Below the pieces are notes generated by a model, which saw only the letters and a list, made by a program, of their open reading frames with translations, was not told where the DNA came from and did not search any database. This document shows positions 21,101 through 36,200 of a DNA stretch of 64,000 nt, piece by piece. The stretch is from Nematostella vectensis. Its lineage: Eukaryota > Cnidaria > Anthozoa > Actiniaria > Edwardsiidae. The stretch's first letter is position 1; each line of letters starts with the position of its first letter. The stretch spans positions 3,387,998 through 3,451,997 of the forward strand of contig NC_064045.1 of the NCBI RefSeq assembly GCF_932526225.1. The letters run 5' to 3'. A program made the translations under genes and the position numbers.

Positions 21101-24100
21101 CCTCACCAAGCTGGTCGGCAAGATCGTTGACCTCGGATGCAAGGCTCTTGTTCTCGCGCTTCAGGGCTTCGACTTGCTCGCTCTGCTCATCGAAGGCGGC
21201 CTTGATCTTGTACATCTAAGAACACACCAAAAACGTTGGTTAGGTAGTAAAGTTACTGAACAAGAATATTTGATTAAAAGTAGCGTACAACTGACCTTGG
21301 TTGGTCAAGCTGTTAAGGAATATATTTTGGGTTTTGGTTGTTTTGTTTAGAGGGTAAATCCTGACATTGGTGATAATAATTTACTTGACTTGGTCGTGTT
21401 TAGAAGGTTCTATCCAAAGGCTAGAATTAACTTGACTGGTCAAGTGAAAATGGAATTGTAAAGGCTAGAGCAGATGTTCAAGGAGAATTTTCCGTTGGCT
21501 TCCGTTGGATGATCAAGGAAAAATTATCTTAAAAAGCCAAAATCTGTTTATGTGCACTTCGGCCTCTCTCTATCTGGAATTGCGCGTTTTCCAGGTTTTT
21601 CCGTCATGTCGGCTACCCCCATACCTCAGTGGAGTAGTTCCTGGCCTCCTTTTGGGAGTTGTCAAGATCAGCCTGGACTTCTTCAAGCTTGACGCGCCAT
21701 TCGTTGATCTGGATGTCGATCTTCTTCTGCTTCTTCTCTAGGTTCGCGTTGTTGGTTTGCGCCTTCTCCAGGTCGATGAGGGCATCCTCAAGCTCAGAGT
21801 TAAGACGGCTCCTGGTCTTTTCAGCGCTTGCAGCCTTTGTCTGTGCGGTGTTAAGAGCCTCTTCCATCTCTTGGAGCTTGGCAGCAAGCTTGCGCCTAAG
21901 TGGATAAAATAGGTTTGCTTTGGAAGCTAAGAAACAAACGGGAAGCCAATTATCCCTTCTTTAAGCTGTAATGCTGGAATGAAATGCTGAAGAATAAAGA
22001 TCCTTTCTTTGTGAGGGGAGGGAAGTTCCTTTAACTTGGCGTCACTTGGCTTTGAAGGTAACACTAGATTAAGGAAAGGGGGCGTTAAGGATACAGAGCA
22101 ACTCTAAGGTCTACATACTTGGCATCCTCAAGCTCCTCGACCTTGGCCAGGGCGTCCTGTTCGTATTTGTTCTTCCAGCTCTGAGCCTCGGTGTTTGCAC
22201 GGGAGAGCTGCTTTTGCAGATCCGCCTTACCATCTTCAGCCTCATCGAAGTTCTCTTGCATGGCGTCGAAGTCGGCCTCGAGGTTCTTAAGTCTTGCTTG
22301 GGCCTCAGCCTTGGCGCGCATCTCGTCGTCGAGCTGTTTCTTTAATTCCTCGAGCTGTTGTTCCAGGTTCTTCTTCGCCTTGCCAAGTTGACCACCCTTA
22401 TTTTCCTGCTCCTCGAGTTGGCGGTTGACGTCGGCATTCTCGGCCTCGATTCGACTTCGGATCGCTTGCAGCTCCTGGATGTTCTTCCTCAGTTCTTCGT
22501 TCTTTTGGAATAAAATAAAATAAAATAATTCAGGGGGGTTAACACCGCTAGAAATTACAAGGGTACAAAAGTATTCAAGCTATGAATCAACACAAAAGCT
22601 ACGAATGCTCCGAAACTTCGCCGCAACTTCGTTTCACAGAGGCGTAGAAATCCAGTCTGGTGTTGAATTATAGTTTGTCTACACAAATTTTCTACAGATT
22701 GTCTGCAGTTTCTAGTTATACCATACAAAATATACCCTTCATATTTTAAGTACTGCATAAGCTCTTGCTTTTGTTAGATGCATAGAATATGATCACATGC
22801 ACACTTATACAGTAGTACTGTTACTAGCTCGGGTATTTTGGTTTGCTGACCGGCCTTTTTTCTCATTATGCCAATCAATAGATTAGCCTAGAGTTATACC
22901 TGAGCCTTGGATTCAGCGAGCTGATCACTGATGGCGCGGTTGTTCTTCTCAGAGGCTTGCTACAAACGCAATACAGACGTAGTCTGGTTAGTATAAAACA
23001 AAAGGACACTGTTTTTTTTTTTTACGGAAAAACGTTCAAAGGCTCGCGAACATAAGACAAATGCATATTTGACTTTCACCTTTTGTTTCTGCAGAGTTTC
23101 CACAGTGACAGCGAGATCATCACCCTCGTTAGTGAGCTGTGCTTTCTCCTTCTCGAGCCTATGAGGCAATGACAAACATTCGTAATGAGAAAGAAAAAAA
23201 AACTGCGTTTGTGTCTTGCTCTGTAGGCCACACTATTGTGGAACTTTTTAGCACGAAATTATAAAATTTCGCTACTTAAGACAAAGAGGTGAAACACACG
23301 AAGATAAAAGCGCGTAAAAAGTTAAGCCCCATCTACACTAACAATTTTTAGCTGACAATTTTTATGAGACAATTTTTATTTGCTAGTGTAGATGGAGCAA
23401 AGTTGCCAATTTTTGTGTGGCAACTATAGTTGCTCAAAAGCTAGCAGGTTTGTCACTCATGAAAAATTGCTAGTGTAGATGCCAACAAATATAGTTGTCA
23501 ACTAAAAGTTGTTAGTATAGATAGGGCTTTAGTTTGACGACGCGCGAAACGTACATACGCGCCTGTCTATAAGGTTGCGTGACTCGGTCAGAAAACACTA
23601 GTACGCGTTGCGTGACCAGGAAATATGTTAGCAGATGGTTGACAGTGATGCTTGTGAGTATTTTATTTGTGATAACTAGCTTTTTTCTTATCAACTTTTT
23701 TCTTATCACTTATTGTTCAAATGGTCAACAAATGGAGGTAAATATCGTAGTCTTGTTTTCCGTTTTTCGTGCTCTCTAGTAAATTGATGAATGTCTTGGT
23801 ATTGCTATAGGTAATAGCCCACTAGAGTGTAATAGTTTTGTGTATCTATATAATCCGGTAGCTATTTCAGGATCAAAATCGACACCTAAAGCCTAATTAT
23901 GCTATCAATCGAGAAAATTGTAAATTGATTATATGTTTTAATAAAAATACAATAATGATCCTTTATGTTATCTCAGTCGGACAATAATTGCACGGAACAA
24001 TTGATTACTTACTTAGCCTTTGTTTTCTTGACTTGGTCGAGTTCTTCTTGCATCTCCTGCATCTGTTGGTTCTGTTTGCTGCGCATACTGTTGACGGCTT

Positions 24101-27100
24101 GCTCGTGTGCGAGGGCCTGCTCCTCCAAGTCTTTTCGCAGCTTGATGATGTCGCTTTCCCTCTTCTTGTTGAGTTCCATCTAGTAGAAGCGCAAAAAGAA
24201 TTTTAGACGGCACATTAAGAAACAGGCAACTTCTTTCATGACAATTTGGATGGTGGATGCAGCTAAAAGGAGGAATCTTTTTCTCAATATGCTGCGGAAA
24301 TAGCTGGTATTTCGATTATCAAAACAGTAAAGGGCAATACGAGTCAAACTTTGTCACACTCGCTGTATTTCGTTACATACGCTTTGCGTATGTACAGTAC
24401 AAATAGTGATTCGCGTTCATTGACAATAAACCGGAGGTCAATCCGAGGTTACGCTACAACAGTTCACAAGATAAGAAATATTTCAAAGAAACGATAGACG
24501 TTTCAAATCCTATTAAAACTCGGCGGTCCTCAGCTTGCTTAAGTACTAATTGTTTTCTTGTATCGTTCGCTGATAGACCTTGATGACGAAAGTGATCAAT
24601 TGATTGATGAGTGTGTTATAAAGCATCAAGGTAATCCGATGGAAGCTGTTTTCATACGGTCACGTCACGGTGTCAAACGAGGTGTTCTTGTCGGTAAAGC
24701 ATCAATGAATGAAATAAGTTCAACATTGCGAGCATAGTAACATGACAAGTCTGTCTGCTTCGGCTGTCTTGGTAGAAACTCACTTATACGCCAGTAATGA
24801 ATCACTGATACGTTAACACCACAATCACACGCAACAGTACTAAACAAATTCGAAATTTGAAATCATCCTGATTTAACATTACATTTTATAAAATCTAAAC
24901 TTAGCTTTAAATTCGTGTCAAAAAGTTTTTATTAAAATATTAGCCTTTGGCATAAGAGATCGTTGCTAATTTAGCACCCTCTGGGATGTGAGTCATGTCA
25001 GAGACAACTAAAAGGCTCTGTAATCCCACGCCTAGACCGACGTCGCTTCGATGCCAGAATTTGGTTAATATTCCCGACATTGAGCTTCAACATCTAGCGG
25101 GTCAATCTAATACGAGAGCTTGTTTGCGTAATTTATCCAAAGTGAACTGACATTGTATCCCTAAGCTGCAACAAGCGACAGATCTCCACTACCGACAGTG
25201 CTTCGGTAGGGTCCTGAGTGGCGTGAAATTACTTCATACTCTGAGCATAAGCTATAAAACAAGCATAGCTCTGGTTATCTTATCACTTTGCTTACCACTC
25301 GCTCAAATGCTGGATCATACGGCCTTTCGTCCATTTTGTCTGATCACACACTCTCCGAGAAATACCCCACTGAACAGAAGAACTACAACACAGCGCACTC
25401 AAGCAGCGACCGCAATGCTTAATGGGACGACTCCGACTCGAGGAAAGACGCGCATTCCTGAGTTGAACGAGCGATGAGCTTGCGCCGAATGTTCGAGAAT
25501 GCTCGGGTAAATTCCACGAGGGAGTGGTTAAGGGTAGAGGAGGAATGCACAAGGGGAGATACCGCTTACCTGAGCCTGCGTGGCACCACCTTGCTCATCG
25601 AGACGTTCGTTGAGATCATCGAGTTCATGTTCGAGTTCTTGCCTTGCTCGTTCGGACTAAACAAAGAAAGAGAGACAAGCAGTCATGGGTGTTTCTGGAT
25701 TTCCAGGGATGAATTATCAGAATAGACCCCCCCTTAAAAGAATGAAACCAAAATACTTAAGCACATGGAATCAGTTAAAAATACAAAACAGATAACATTG
25801 CATTTAAAATTCAAAGCATTTAAAAGCTTCGAAATCGAAATTGTTTTATTTGAAACATGATTTCACTAAGAAACATTTCACCAAAAAGGATGCTTCGATA
25901 CTAAAATCTACCACATTCCAGAGCTTCTTTAAACAAACGATTGGAATTCAAATCCTTAAAGCACACAACATGGAAATTTATTTGATACCTTGAATAAACA
26001 CCTAAACAAAGAATTAACATTCTAACACTGATTTACGGACTTTAAAAACACTTCAAAAAAGCCATACGAATGCCTTAAAATTGTGTTTGGAAAAGCCTAG
26101 AGATTTTAAAGATATAAGAAATAAAATTTGACATTTATATGGCGTTACATTTTTTGCGTGACCCGTGGCGCGACGTCAAGGGAAACGCGAATGGTCGCTT
26201 GACAGATCAGCACCCAAGCAATATGAAGAGGTATCCGAATTATGTCGACTTGACACGATAACAGTGCGCCATTCAAAGGATGCTATGCAATCGCACAGAA
26301 CATCACAGGCGACTCCCTTCCGATTGCATGAGCTGCCTATCAACGACGGCAAATAGCCACTCAAGAGTAATAGAACAGGCGTAAAATTTCATAACTGCGG
26401 GTTTGGGTGGCATATTGTCTAGTATCGCAGTATGAGCTTAAGACCGTTAAAACCCCAATAATTATCGCAAAAGCCTGTTTATGGCATTCGAGATTTCAAG
26501 AAAGCTTTGGCTGAGTAAAAGTTTAAGTTATGCTGAAGGCAGTTTTCTAGTTCGGGATAAGAGAGTGGGCTCTTTAGAAATGAATTCAGACATCTGTCAC
26601 TACCTTGAGTACTGTGACCCCAAAGAGAACATAGCGGAGTAGCTTAACTGGTTGTACCGTCGAGAAACAAGCTTTAAATCCACTGAGAAATAAATATTAG
26701 TGTTTAAGACACGCTTGGTGTAGTGAGGTTACCTTGGAGCGAGCGTTGCGTTCAGCTTCGAGCTCTTCTTCAAGTTCTTCCACACGCGCCTGCAAACAGA
26801 AGTAGAAATTTTCAGTAAGAATCGAGTCCTGCGAAACCTTAAGGGCTCCGCAAAGATCACATGCCAGATGTAACCCGTGTTGATAAATACCAGAGATTTC
26901 CTCTAGCTTAAAACTACCTAACTTAATATGGTAAAACAATTGGAAGACTCGGAACATGGCGAAATGGCGGATCTACCAGCCATCATTCCGTGAGCGGTTG
27001 CCTTCCTTTATGCTCATGTTTGTGACCATCTGGTAAAACGGTTAATAGGCTAACATTCGTCTATCAAGGCACAGCCTTTCGTCTATAAAAAGAGCGACCC

Positions 27101-30100
27101 GGCCCTGTGCAATTAAGTCTCGATACTAAATGGAAACGGCGCGTCTTGTAAGAGTAGCTCACACACTTGTAACCGAGCAATCCGCTTGAGGCCCTTACTC
27201 GCCGAGATTAATGGCACTAAAGACCTCATAACACACTCGTGTCGTTCTGAGAACTGCACTAATGATCAATTACCATCCAATCGCCTTTTGTCATTCCTTC
27301 AGTCATTGTAGCGCGCGAGTTTAAGGAGCTATAGGTTGATGGCCGTTTGTACGTTCCCTGGCTGGCGGTATACCCGTGCTTAGTGAGTAGCAATGACCCA
27401 AAGGCTCCCGGCGAATAGCGCTTGTCTAGAGGTATGCGACACGGCACCTCAGTTGTTTGTTTGGGACAAGTGCACTCTCAAACATTTAAACACTTTCCCA
27501 TGGGCCCATGGATTTCAACTTTTTCCGCTCTCGAGTGACAGAATGGAAGAACAGTATAGATCGTTTCTTCTGATAAAATTCCTAGGAAATTAAAGTGAAA
27601 GATTGCCATGAAGAATTGATTTTGAAAATACTTCCGACCACACGATGATGCTAAAGCTTTGCTGCTGATTTGACATTGAGATCTCAAATAGGCAGGTTTT
27701 CAACGCTTCAAAGATGCAATTTCAAAGTCCAATAAATAACAAAATAGTGACGTTTTCTAAAGATTTTTTTTCCAGTAATCCAACACGTTCCAAACATGTT
27801 TTCCGACGCTATGAGTAAATTTCATTAGAAAAAGTATTCCGTAGCTCTAATGTGCGTGCTAATAGGACTGTTAAAGCCTGCATGATGAGTGAATCTGCCA
27901 GAGGCATAACAAATTACATGCACCGATGACCGTGGATTGAGATGTCTTTGCACCACGCAGTTGATAAATACTTGGGTTTTAGGTTGCAGTTACAGATGAA
28001 ACAATTTTGAGCATAACCAGCGATGATAACATGCGCTTGAGTCTAGCGAGTTGCTCTAAATATAACTCGGTTGCTTTGAAGATACACAGGGACAAAGAAC
28101 TGGCCAATCGCCTTGTAAAATTCTTAATTAACAAGCAACACCCAGGTACAGAATCAAACACGTCTAGTTTGACTCTATAACACTATTTCTGCCTTAAGTT
28201 AATTTATGGAGTTAGCAGTATGTAATCGAGATGCTTTCTGTATATTTAGTAACGACGCCGCAAACAAGGTTGACGGCCGCAGAAGGGAAATCGATTTCCT
28301 AGAACTAGAATTCTTCCTAGAATTTAGTATTTCCAAGCCAGTTCGTAGAAAACATGTGGCGTATCAAAAACAGTTTCGTTGATTTGATTCAACCACCTTA
28401 GGGTTTATTTTTCATGTTTCCTTTTGGACGAGCAAATGTCTTACATTGTTCCAATGTGAAATGAGCGCTAAACGTTATCTAAATTTCTTTTATAGCCGCG
28501 GTTTTTGTCGTTTCCTTATCTCATTATTAGTATGCCCTGGCCCAAGCTCTACCCATGATGCTTTACGTACCTCGAGCTCACGGATCCTCTTCCTGAGTGA
28601 TTCCACAAGGTTGTTGCTGTCCTCAAGTTTCCCGCTCAGCTCAACGATGTTAGCGTCTCGCCTGATGGAGAAGAAAGTGTTGCGATTCATTTAGTTAAAT
28701 GTAATGTTACATTATCGACTCAGACTTGCGTGACACTGTTATATCCTGGCTTAAATTGTTGCTATATATAATATATAATTTGAGGTATTACTGGCTTTTT
28801 TAACCTTTCCCCCAGGAGTGTGGTCAAAAGGATTACTAAGGAACGTCCCAACTAAAAATAACGGCAAGAAACAAGATTGATAACATTATGTAACATTTGG
28901 TCACGCCACAGTCGCCAATTGGGGCACACATAGTTTAGGCCTCTTTGATGTATCTATTTAAAAGGTTTGCAATCATTACCAGGAGCGCAAACTGACCTAA
29001 AGGAAACAAAAGCTTGCCAGGGGAAGATAAAGGGAATCTACCAAGAATAAAAAAGACTCCCAGAAAATTGCACATACTTTCTGACTTCATCCTCTGTGCG
29101 AGCCTTCTCGGCCTGTGTTTCTTCGAGGGTCTGTTGAGTCATCTTGAGGTCACCTTCAAGTTTCCTCTTGACTTTCTCGACCTCTCCGCGAACCTTCTTT
29201 TCCCTCTCCAAGTTGAGGTTAACTTCGTCAAGAGTGCTCTCAAGCTTTAGCTTGGTCTTAGTGAGGTGACTGACTTTGTTCTGTTCCTCTTGAAGGTGAT
29301 CCTCGAGTTCCTGTAAAAGGGCAGTGCGATTAACGCTGAATAACCAATAACAATAAGAACGTCCCTGAACTAAATCCATTTGAACTTGATAGTTCCCACA
29401 TTATCTTCAAAAGCGTTCTACGTTATTAAAAAGAACCATTTTTTTATTATTATTATTTTATTTTATTGGCGTAAAACATTTTTCAGTAGTGCACGTATTC
29501 CCTTACCATTCATGTAAACGGGCGTTTTTTTTTAGCAAAAAGTAAACTTGGGCATTGATTAGAGACACAAAAAGCAAGAAAGAAAAAAAGAATCAGACCA
29601 CTATACATTGAGCCCCTTTTAACTTGCGATTGGCAATTACCGTTCGCTCGTCTTCGACTTGCTTCTTGGCTTTTTGTAATTTTGCGATGGCTTCGTCTTG
29701 TTGTTGTAATTCCTCGTTGAGTTGCTCGATGTTCTTGTCCTTTTGCTTGCCCTCTTCTTCCACCTATAATGAATAAAATTCAATATGTCAGATACATTAT
29801 CTGTTACTCAAGATAACGCTGAAGAAAGCAATAGCTATGGATTCGCATCTAAACGAGATTTATCAAATTAAAAGCTTGATTGACGCGAAACTTAAAGTTC
29901 TGGGCATGATGTACTGAAGAGAAAGGGACTCCTTAAGCCCACCGATTTCTATGAATAACCTTTTTGAGGGTAGCGTCGAGTTCCTCGATGTCTTGTTTAA
30001 GGTCGCTGATTTCTCCCTCGAGTTTGTGCTTGACGGATGAGAGCTCGGCACTTGCTTCCTCCTCATCCTCGAGCTGCTCCAGCATGTCTTTGACCTGGGC

Positions 30101-30292
30101 CTCGAGGTCGGCTTTCCTGCCCTCAAGCTCTGCATTCCTCTCCTCGGCGTCCGCGCATGCGTCTTGTTCCCTCTGGAAGTCTTGGAAGAGCAGGTTCTTC
30201 TCCTCCACCAACTTGGTGTATTTCTCTTCCAGTTCTTTTCTCAAAGCCTCCTCCTTGCCAAGTTTCTCCTCGATTTCTTTCATCTGCTCGAC
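18180..30292 (-). CDS. MyHC: Myosin heavy chain exons 17-33: coiled-coil rod and tailpiece
   Basis: These 17 exons encode residues 844-1952, a continuous alpha-helical coiled coil rich in Glu, Lys, Leu, Ala and Gln, with few prolines until the last 42 residues. The rod dimerises and assembles into filaments. Exon 31 (501 nt) is the largest rod exon; exons 21 (57 nt) and 25 (60 nt) are the smallest, both phase 0-0. The non-helical tail begins near [14 protein letters not shown] and ends NLF. Exon 17 has a weak donor (GTTATT). Many rod stretches are also open on the opposite strand because of the heptad codon pattern; these are not genes. Confidence 0.95.
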
Positions 30293-33200
30293 CTAAAATG
30301 GATAAAAGGGAATAAGTAAGTATGATAACAATGATAGGCTAATTTTACTACAAGTCTTTGGTGTGGGCATGGCCCATGAAAGGTGGCCAAGCTAATAGTC
30401 AAACTAGAAATACTACAGACATGCTGCAGGACAAAAAAGGTCTGGTGCTCGTCAGACAACTACTCGTTTCATGTTTCATTCATGTTAACTACCAGGCCAT
30501 TAAACCTTCTCTACCCTATCATTTCTTAGCCCGAAGTCACAGGCACGTAGGCTGTTTTTGGATTGTCAATAGAAGCCGCAATTCCACTTAGCCACTTGGC
30601 TATATTCTCAAGTTGATTCTTCTCGGCTTTAGTCGTTGACTAGGTTTTCCGAGATTTTTATATATCTCAACAAGGGGAAAAAGTAGGTACCCCTCCCACC
30701 CCAGCCTACTGGCCTTGTCCCCATGGGCTTTCCTAAAGAAACGTGTCCTAAAGTACATCCCACTACTACTACTACCCACCTTCTGTTTCATTTCCTCGTC
30801 CGCACGGGCGACCTGCAGCAAAGGCTTCACCCTCGTGTACAGCTTCCACCACGCCCAGTTGCGGAGGTACAGGTACTTGCGGACGTTGCGCTGGATGACT
30901 GAGATACCGATCCTATTTTACACGCAACTTTAGATTAGTAAATAAGCAAAGATAGGACAATTCAATACTTGCTAATGGAAGAAAGTAAGGCATTCGTCTG
31001 GACAATTCAGTATTGACATTTCTTTGAGTTCCAAACTGAAGCACTAATCTTACTAATACTTAATACTTCATAACCTTCTTCCTTAATAATCACCTTTCTT
31101 AATATTTTAACGAATAGCACACGCGTTTTTTATCAGCACCCCCTTCAAATTGTGAGTTAGGTGTTAGTAGAAAAAAACCGCGTTTTTTCTACCCAAAATA
31201 CTGGAATCACAGGAGAAACAAGTTCAATCCACTTGGAGCATTTCATTCAATTCCAAAGACCTGAGTCAGCAAAAGTCCCCAACTTTAGGGACCGGGATTA
31301 GAACTCGGTAAAGAGCCTGGACCGAGCCAACAATAGTGTTACCTACCTCTGGTCGCACATCTTGCGGTATTCCTTGCGCATAAGGAACCCCTTGCAGTAG
31401 GCCTGGAACATACTGATGATCTTTGCGAGACGATCGTCACGCAAGTCCTCAAGGTGACCAAGCACACCAGCACGGAAGAACACCTATGAAGATAACGCAA
31501 CACGCGTTTGTAACGCATTCCTCAAAGGTGAAAGGAAACTTCGAACACAAGAGTAATTTCAACGTTTTTTATAGGCTCACCTTGGTTGTTCCAATCCTGT
31601 ACTCGTTCTCCTCAAGCTGGATAGCTGCAAGCAATTTTTCGCAGGCCTTTTTGCCATCCATGAACTGACCTGACACTGCAGTGGGGGCGAGAATCTGGTA
31701 TCTGGGAGCAAATAGCAGGAAATGAGTGGTGCAAACAAAGTCCCAAAAGGCCCAAATAGCCTGATTATATTTAGTGCTTACCTCTGCTTGAACTCTTGGA
31801 AGGGGATCCTGTTGGGGAAGCCCTTGCGGCAGATACGGATTCCCTCCAGCACACCGTTACACCTCAGCTGGTGGATAACCAGTGGTGTGTCGATCACTCC
31901 TGCCTTCTTCAACTCGTTGGGGATGATGCAACGCACAAAGTGAGGAGAAGTGCTGTATAGGGTGTCCATCAAGCTCTGCAGTTGTTCCTAAAGGATGAGA
32001 AATGGATTTTTCATAACGACTCGCTTTTAGGAAATATTAGAAAAGTAATTTAGAACGATTAAAACAATTAAAAAAACAAAAGATAACCCTTTTTGTCTTC
32101 GGCTCACCGACAATTTTCGCTATTATATCGTAAAACCTACTATAAATTAACTTAAAATATCTTACCTTATGCTTTGCGCTGACGGTCTGGAAGGAGCCTC
32201 CCTTACCACGGGTGTGCCCTGGAAACGCAAACGTTTCAAAGTTGCAATGGATATCGTAAAAACGTAATGGAATTTTTGTTAGGCAAATTCAAAAATAGTA
32301 AATCTTCCAGACAAAATGAGATGGGCAGGGTGGTCTACCATCCCTTATATTTGCGGGTGGTTAAGAGTTCAGGTTGTCACATGTTTATTTATGAGGACAA
32401 TGGTTAAGGGTCATGATGGTGGAACTTTCGTAAAAATGTCTGTATAGCGGGGGGGGGGGGGGGGTGGTCTCTAACGTGATTGGAAGGGAAAAAGCTTATT
32501 TTGATTAATTGAAACGAATCTTTGGGTTTTAATTTTAACTTTCCCTCGAATAAGCTCCCTATTTTCTAACTGTTGCATGTCTATCACAAGGGTCATTGCA
32601 GTCGTGTTAAAGTCTTGCATTTTGGACAAGGTGTTATACGGTTTCTTACCCTCAGTGGCGTACTCCTTCCACAAGTGGGAAATGAATGGATCACCAGATT
32701 TGGCGAACAGAGAAGCAACAGCTTCATTGATAGGGTCCTTGTTCTTGTCCAGCCAGTTGTCAACATTGTAGCCGACAGTACCAGCATAGTGATGGATTTC
32801 GAAGTGGTAGTTGACCTGCTTCTTGCCAGAGATCTTGGGTTTTCCGAACTTGGCTGACTTTCCATCGTGGGTGTTGTTCAGCTTCTGCAGGAAGGTCTGA
32901 TCAGTGGCCTTGGGGACGATGCATTCCTCCTCCAGGATGGCGAAAATACCGGTACCCTTTCCGAAGATCAGGTTGATGGTGGGTTCGAGATCGTGACCGA
33001 AGTCGATAAACTCCCAGTGGATTCCCTCCCTCTTGTACTCTTCCTGCTCCAGGATGAACATGTGATGGTTAAAGAATTGCTGAAGTTTCTCATTAGTCAC
33101 GTTGATACAAAGCTGCTCGAAGGAGTTGAACTGGAAGATCTCGAAACCAGCAATATCTAGTACACCAATAAAGAAGGCACGGCGGTCCTTGGTCATAAGT

Positions 33201-36200
33201 GTCTGGTTGGCACGGTCGACGAGCCACAAGAACATGCGCTCGTACAGGGACTTGGTCAGAGCTCCAATGGAGTAGTTCACCTAGAATAAGCGAACGAAGG
33301 GTTATTCTTATTTTGTTGACATTTCGCTCAAATATTCTTCAGGGTTAATAGCAAACCCGCTGATCGCAACATTGCGAATTAAACCAATCGAGCAAGTCTA
33401 CAGCTCTAATGCAAAATCATAGGTTTATGAAGAAAGAGTTGGTAACACACCGAGAAACAATTGGAACTGGGCCGATCGCATTCGTGACGGCTCGTACCTG
33501 TTGCAGGTTACGTCCCTGGTTGACGTATTCACGACCGACTTTGATCCTGGGCTTGACGATGTTCTTGACAAAGTCAGCGCCTGGCAGCTTCATCAAGAAG
33601 GAGGTCTTGTCGAGATCTGTGGGAAGGTAAGTAATAAGAACAGAATGATATTGAAATTTTCCGTCTGGCGCCATGGTTAAACGTAGAATTCTATGATATG
33701 ATATACCCGGCGAATGGCTAAGAGAACAACAAATATTTAGGGTGTTTACAAGGTAGCTCTCGTTTATACTCTAATAAACCATAGCCCACGAAAAGTCTTG
33801 ATATAAGGGCGAGGTTGCTGTACGGAGGGCAATAAAAATGAAATGTCATTTACCCTTGGGGTCAGCAACTTCAGCCTGCTCCTCTCGTGGCCTCTGCTTG
33901 AACTTAGAGTTTCCCCAATGAAGGCAAGCAGCGCAGATCTTGTACATGGACAATTTCTCTTCCGCTGTGAAACCAAGGGTGTCGGCGGCCAACTATATAT
34001 CGATAAACAAATTCAGCTTATAGTTGTCATGTCAACTTCTCAAGGATGTATCGAGAGGTTGAGGCGATGTGTCCGACACCGATTATGATGTTTAAGACCC
34101 ATGATCCTCCAGGGGCGAATCCAGGATTCCCCAAAGGTAGGGCACAGACCCAAAGGGGGATCACCAATAAATTAAACATATGGCTGGAGGTAAATATGTG
34201 AATCTTAGCTTTCACGCACGTCGGATCAAAAGACTTTCATGAGCTTAGTTGTTGTGGTTTTCAAGACAGTCTTGCACCATTTACCTCAGTGTTGGCCCAC
34301 TCCTCGACGTCGTCGATACCATCTGCACGCTCACATCCCTTCGCGGTGTAGGCGTAGTCGGCGGTCTTGTTGCTCTCGAGGAGAAGTTGATCTTGCAACG
34401 TAAAATAACAAATATCCATTAGCTTTGCTACATATACAAACAGAAACTTTTACTGGGGCTTCTTACTCCTTTAAGTAAAACCAAAGATATTTATTCGTCA
34501 ACGAGAAAGAAGACCTGGCGAAAACACTCTATTTTTATACAAGAACCTTGCTGAGTGCATGCCGAGGCTCGGATCGCAGTAAAGTATTGTTTTGTTAGTC
34601 TGATGCGTTCTAAAATCGTGTTCATAAAACAACCTTAAATATTATTGCTAGTGATTATTTGTGTAATTCTCTTTCTAATAATTCGTGGGGTATTATATTT
34701 GTATACACTAAAATTTAAGCCATCATTAAGAACATTTCCAGTCTCCATAATTTTGAGCCCTATTTTTTACTAAATTTGGCTACTCTGATTTGGACGATTA
34801 TTTAAACATATTTCTAATAAATACCGTGGAGGTCCTTGGGTGCACCATAGAGGATCTGGTAGAAGATGTGGTAATTCCTCTCAATTTCCTGTTGGTAGAT
34901 TACCCTGGACTTCTCGAGCAGATCTGCAAACACAACAAATTTAAATAACGATAGCCGTTCCTAATGCCGGAACTTGGGAAGCCTGTGTTTTGGGGGTAAA
35001 GGGAAAGAAGGAGAGCGCTCATAAAATCCAAGTGCCAGAAGCGTGGGATGCCTGTGGTTTGGGCAGGAGAGTGGACAAGAGAACGCTTTCAGATAAAAGC
35101 AAAATGGCGGACATTCACGAAAAGGGAAAAGTTTTATAAAGCTAAACTTACAAGACTCAATATCGGCTCCTGCGAGTTTTCCTTGTGGGCCGAAGTGGCA
35201 GCGAATGAACTTTCCCTGTTAAAATGAGAAAGTAGGTGAGTAGAGAGGTCAAAATTGCAAAAATATCACCAAGACAAGATACAAAAAAAAGCATGCAAAT
35301 TTGTTTAGAGTTCCTTGTTGTCCAGTCCTTTTCCTAACAAAAGACATATAAAAAATAAAACACATTTACAATGAGGCTGCGGTATTTTTAGACTAAAAAT
35401 TTCTAGATTTTAGTGCGATTTTCAGTATTTTGTGGACTATCGCATTATATTATCACAATTTAAAATGCCTTCAGGTTTATTTTGGCCAATCAAGTATTTG
35501 AATTTCAAAAGATTTAGTTCGGACACCCGAATTCGAGTTCGAAAATCGTTTTTAAGTAGAAAAAAGTTTTTTTTATAACTCACGGGAGGAAAAAAACTTC
35601 AGCAACTATAACTGAATACTTCATACTTACGAAACGTGAGGAGTTGTTGTTCCTGATGGTTTTGGCATTTCCATAAGCCTCAAGGATAGGGTTAGTCTGG
35701 ATGACCTGGTCTTCAAGGGAGCCTCCCTATGGACCACAAGAAAACACTAGTTACCACAAACATTCAATCTGGCAAAGAGTGGAAATGTTGTACAAAATTA
35801 GGACAAAATTATCTGCATTGCAATATTTATATTCCCCAAAAACAATCAGAATAATCCACACTCCAAGCTTTACGAGTTGAAGAGAAAAAATAGTTCATTT
35901 TACAACCTATTTTTTTAGTAACCAAAACAAAATAAATTAAAGGCAAAGTTTAGGATATTAAAAAGAGCATTGGGGGTATATTACATAAAAAATACGTCTT
36001 TGAAAACAAAAGCCCTTGGAAATGTGTTGATTTTTAAAGTTAAGTAGGTCATTTCTTTAGATATTGTCTTTGTAACAATGCATTCATATTCATTATCAAG
36101 TAATCCATTAAAATATTTTGATCTGCAAAGATGTTGTTGCTTCACAGATTTGTGAACAAAGTTTGCTGAATAAGAATAATAAATCCTGTTTTAATGTTTG

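Noticed and set aside
18645-21350. Leucine- and serine-rich plus-strand ORFs opposite the myosin rod exons
   Set aside because: Antisense shadows caused by the codon bias of the coiled-coil repeat; they end at the exon borders.
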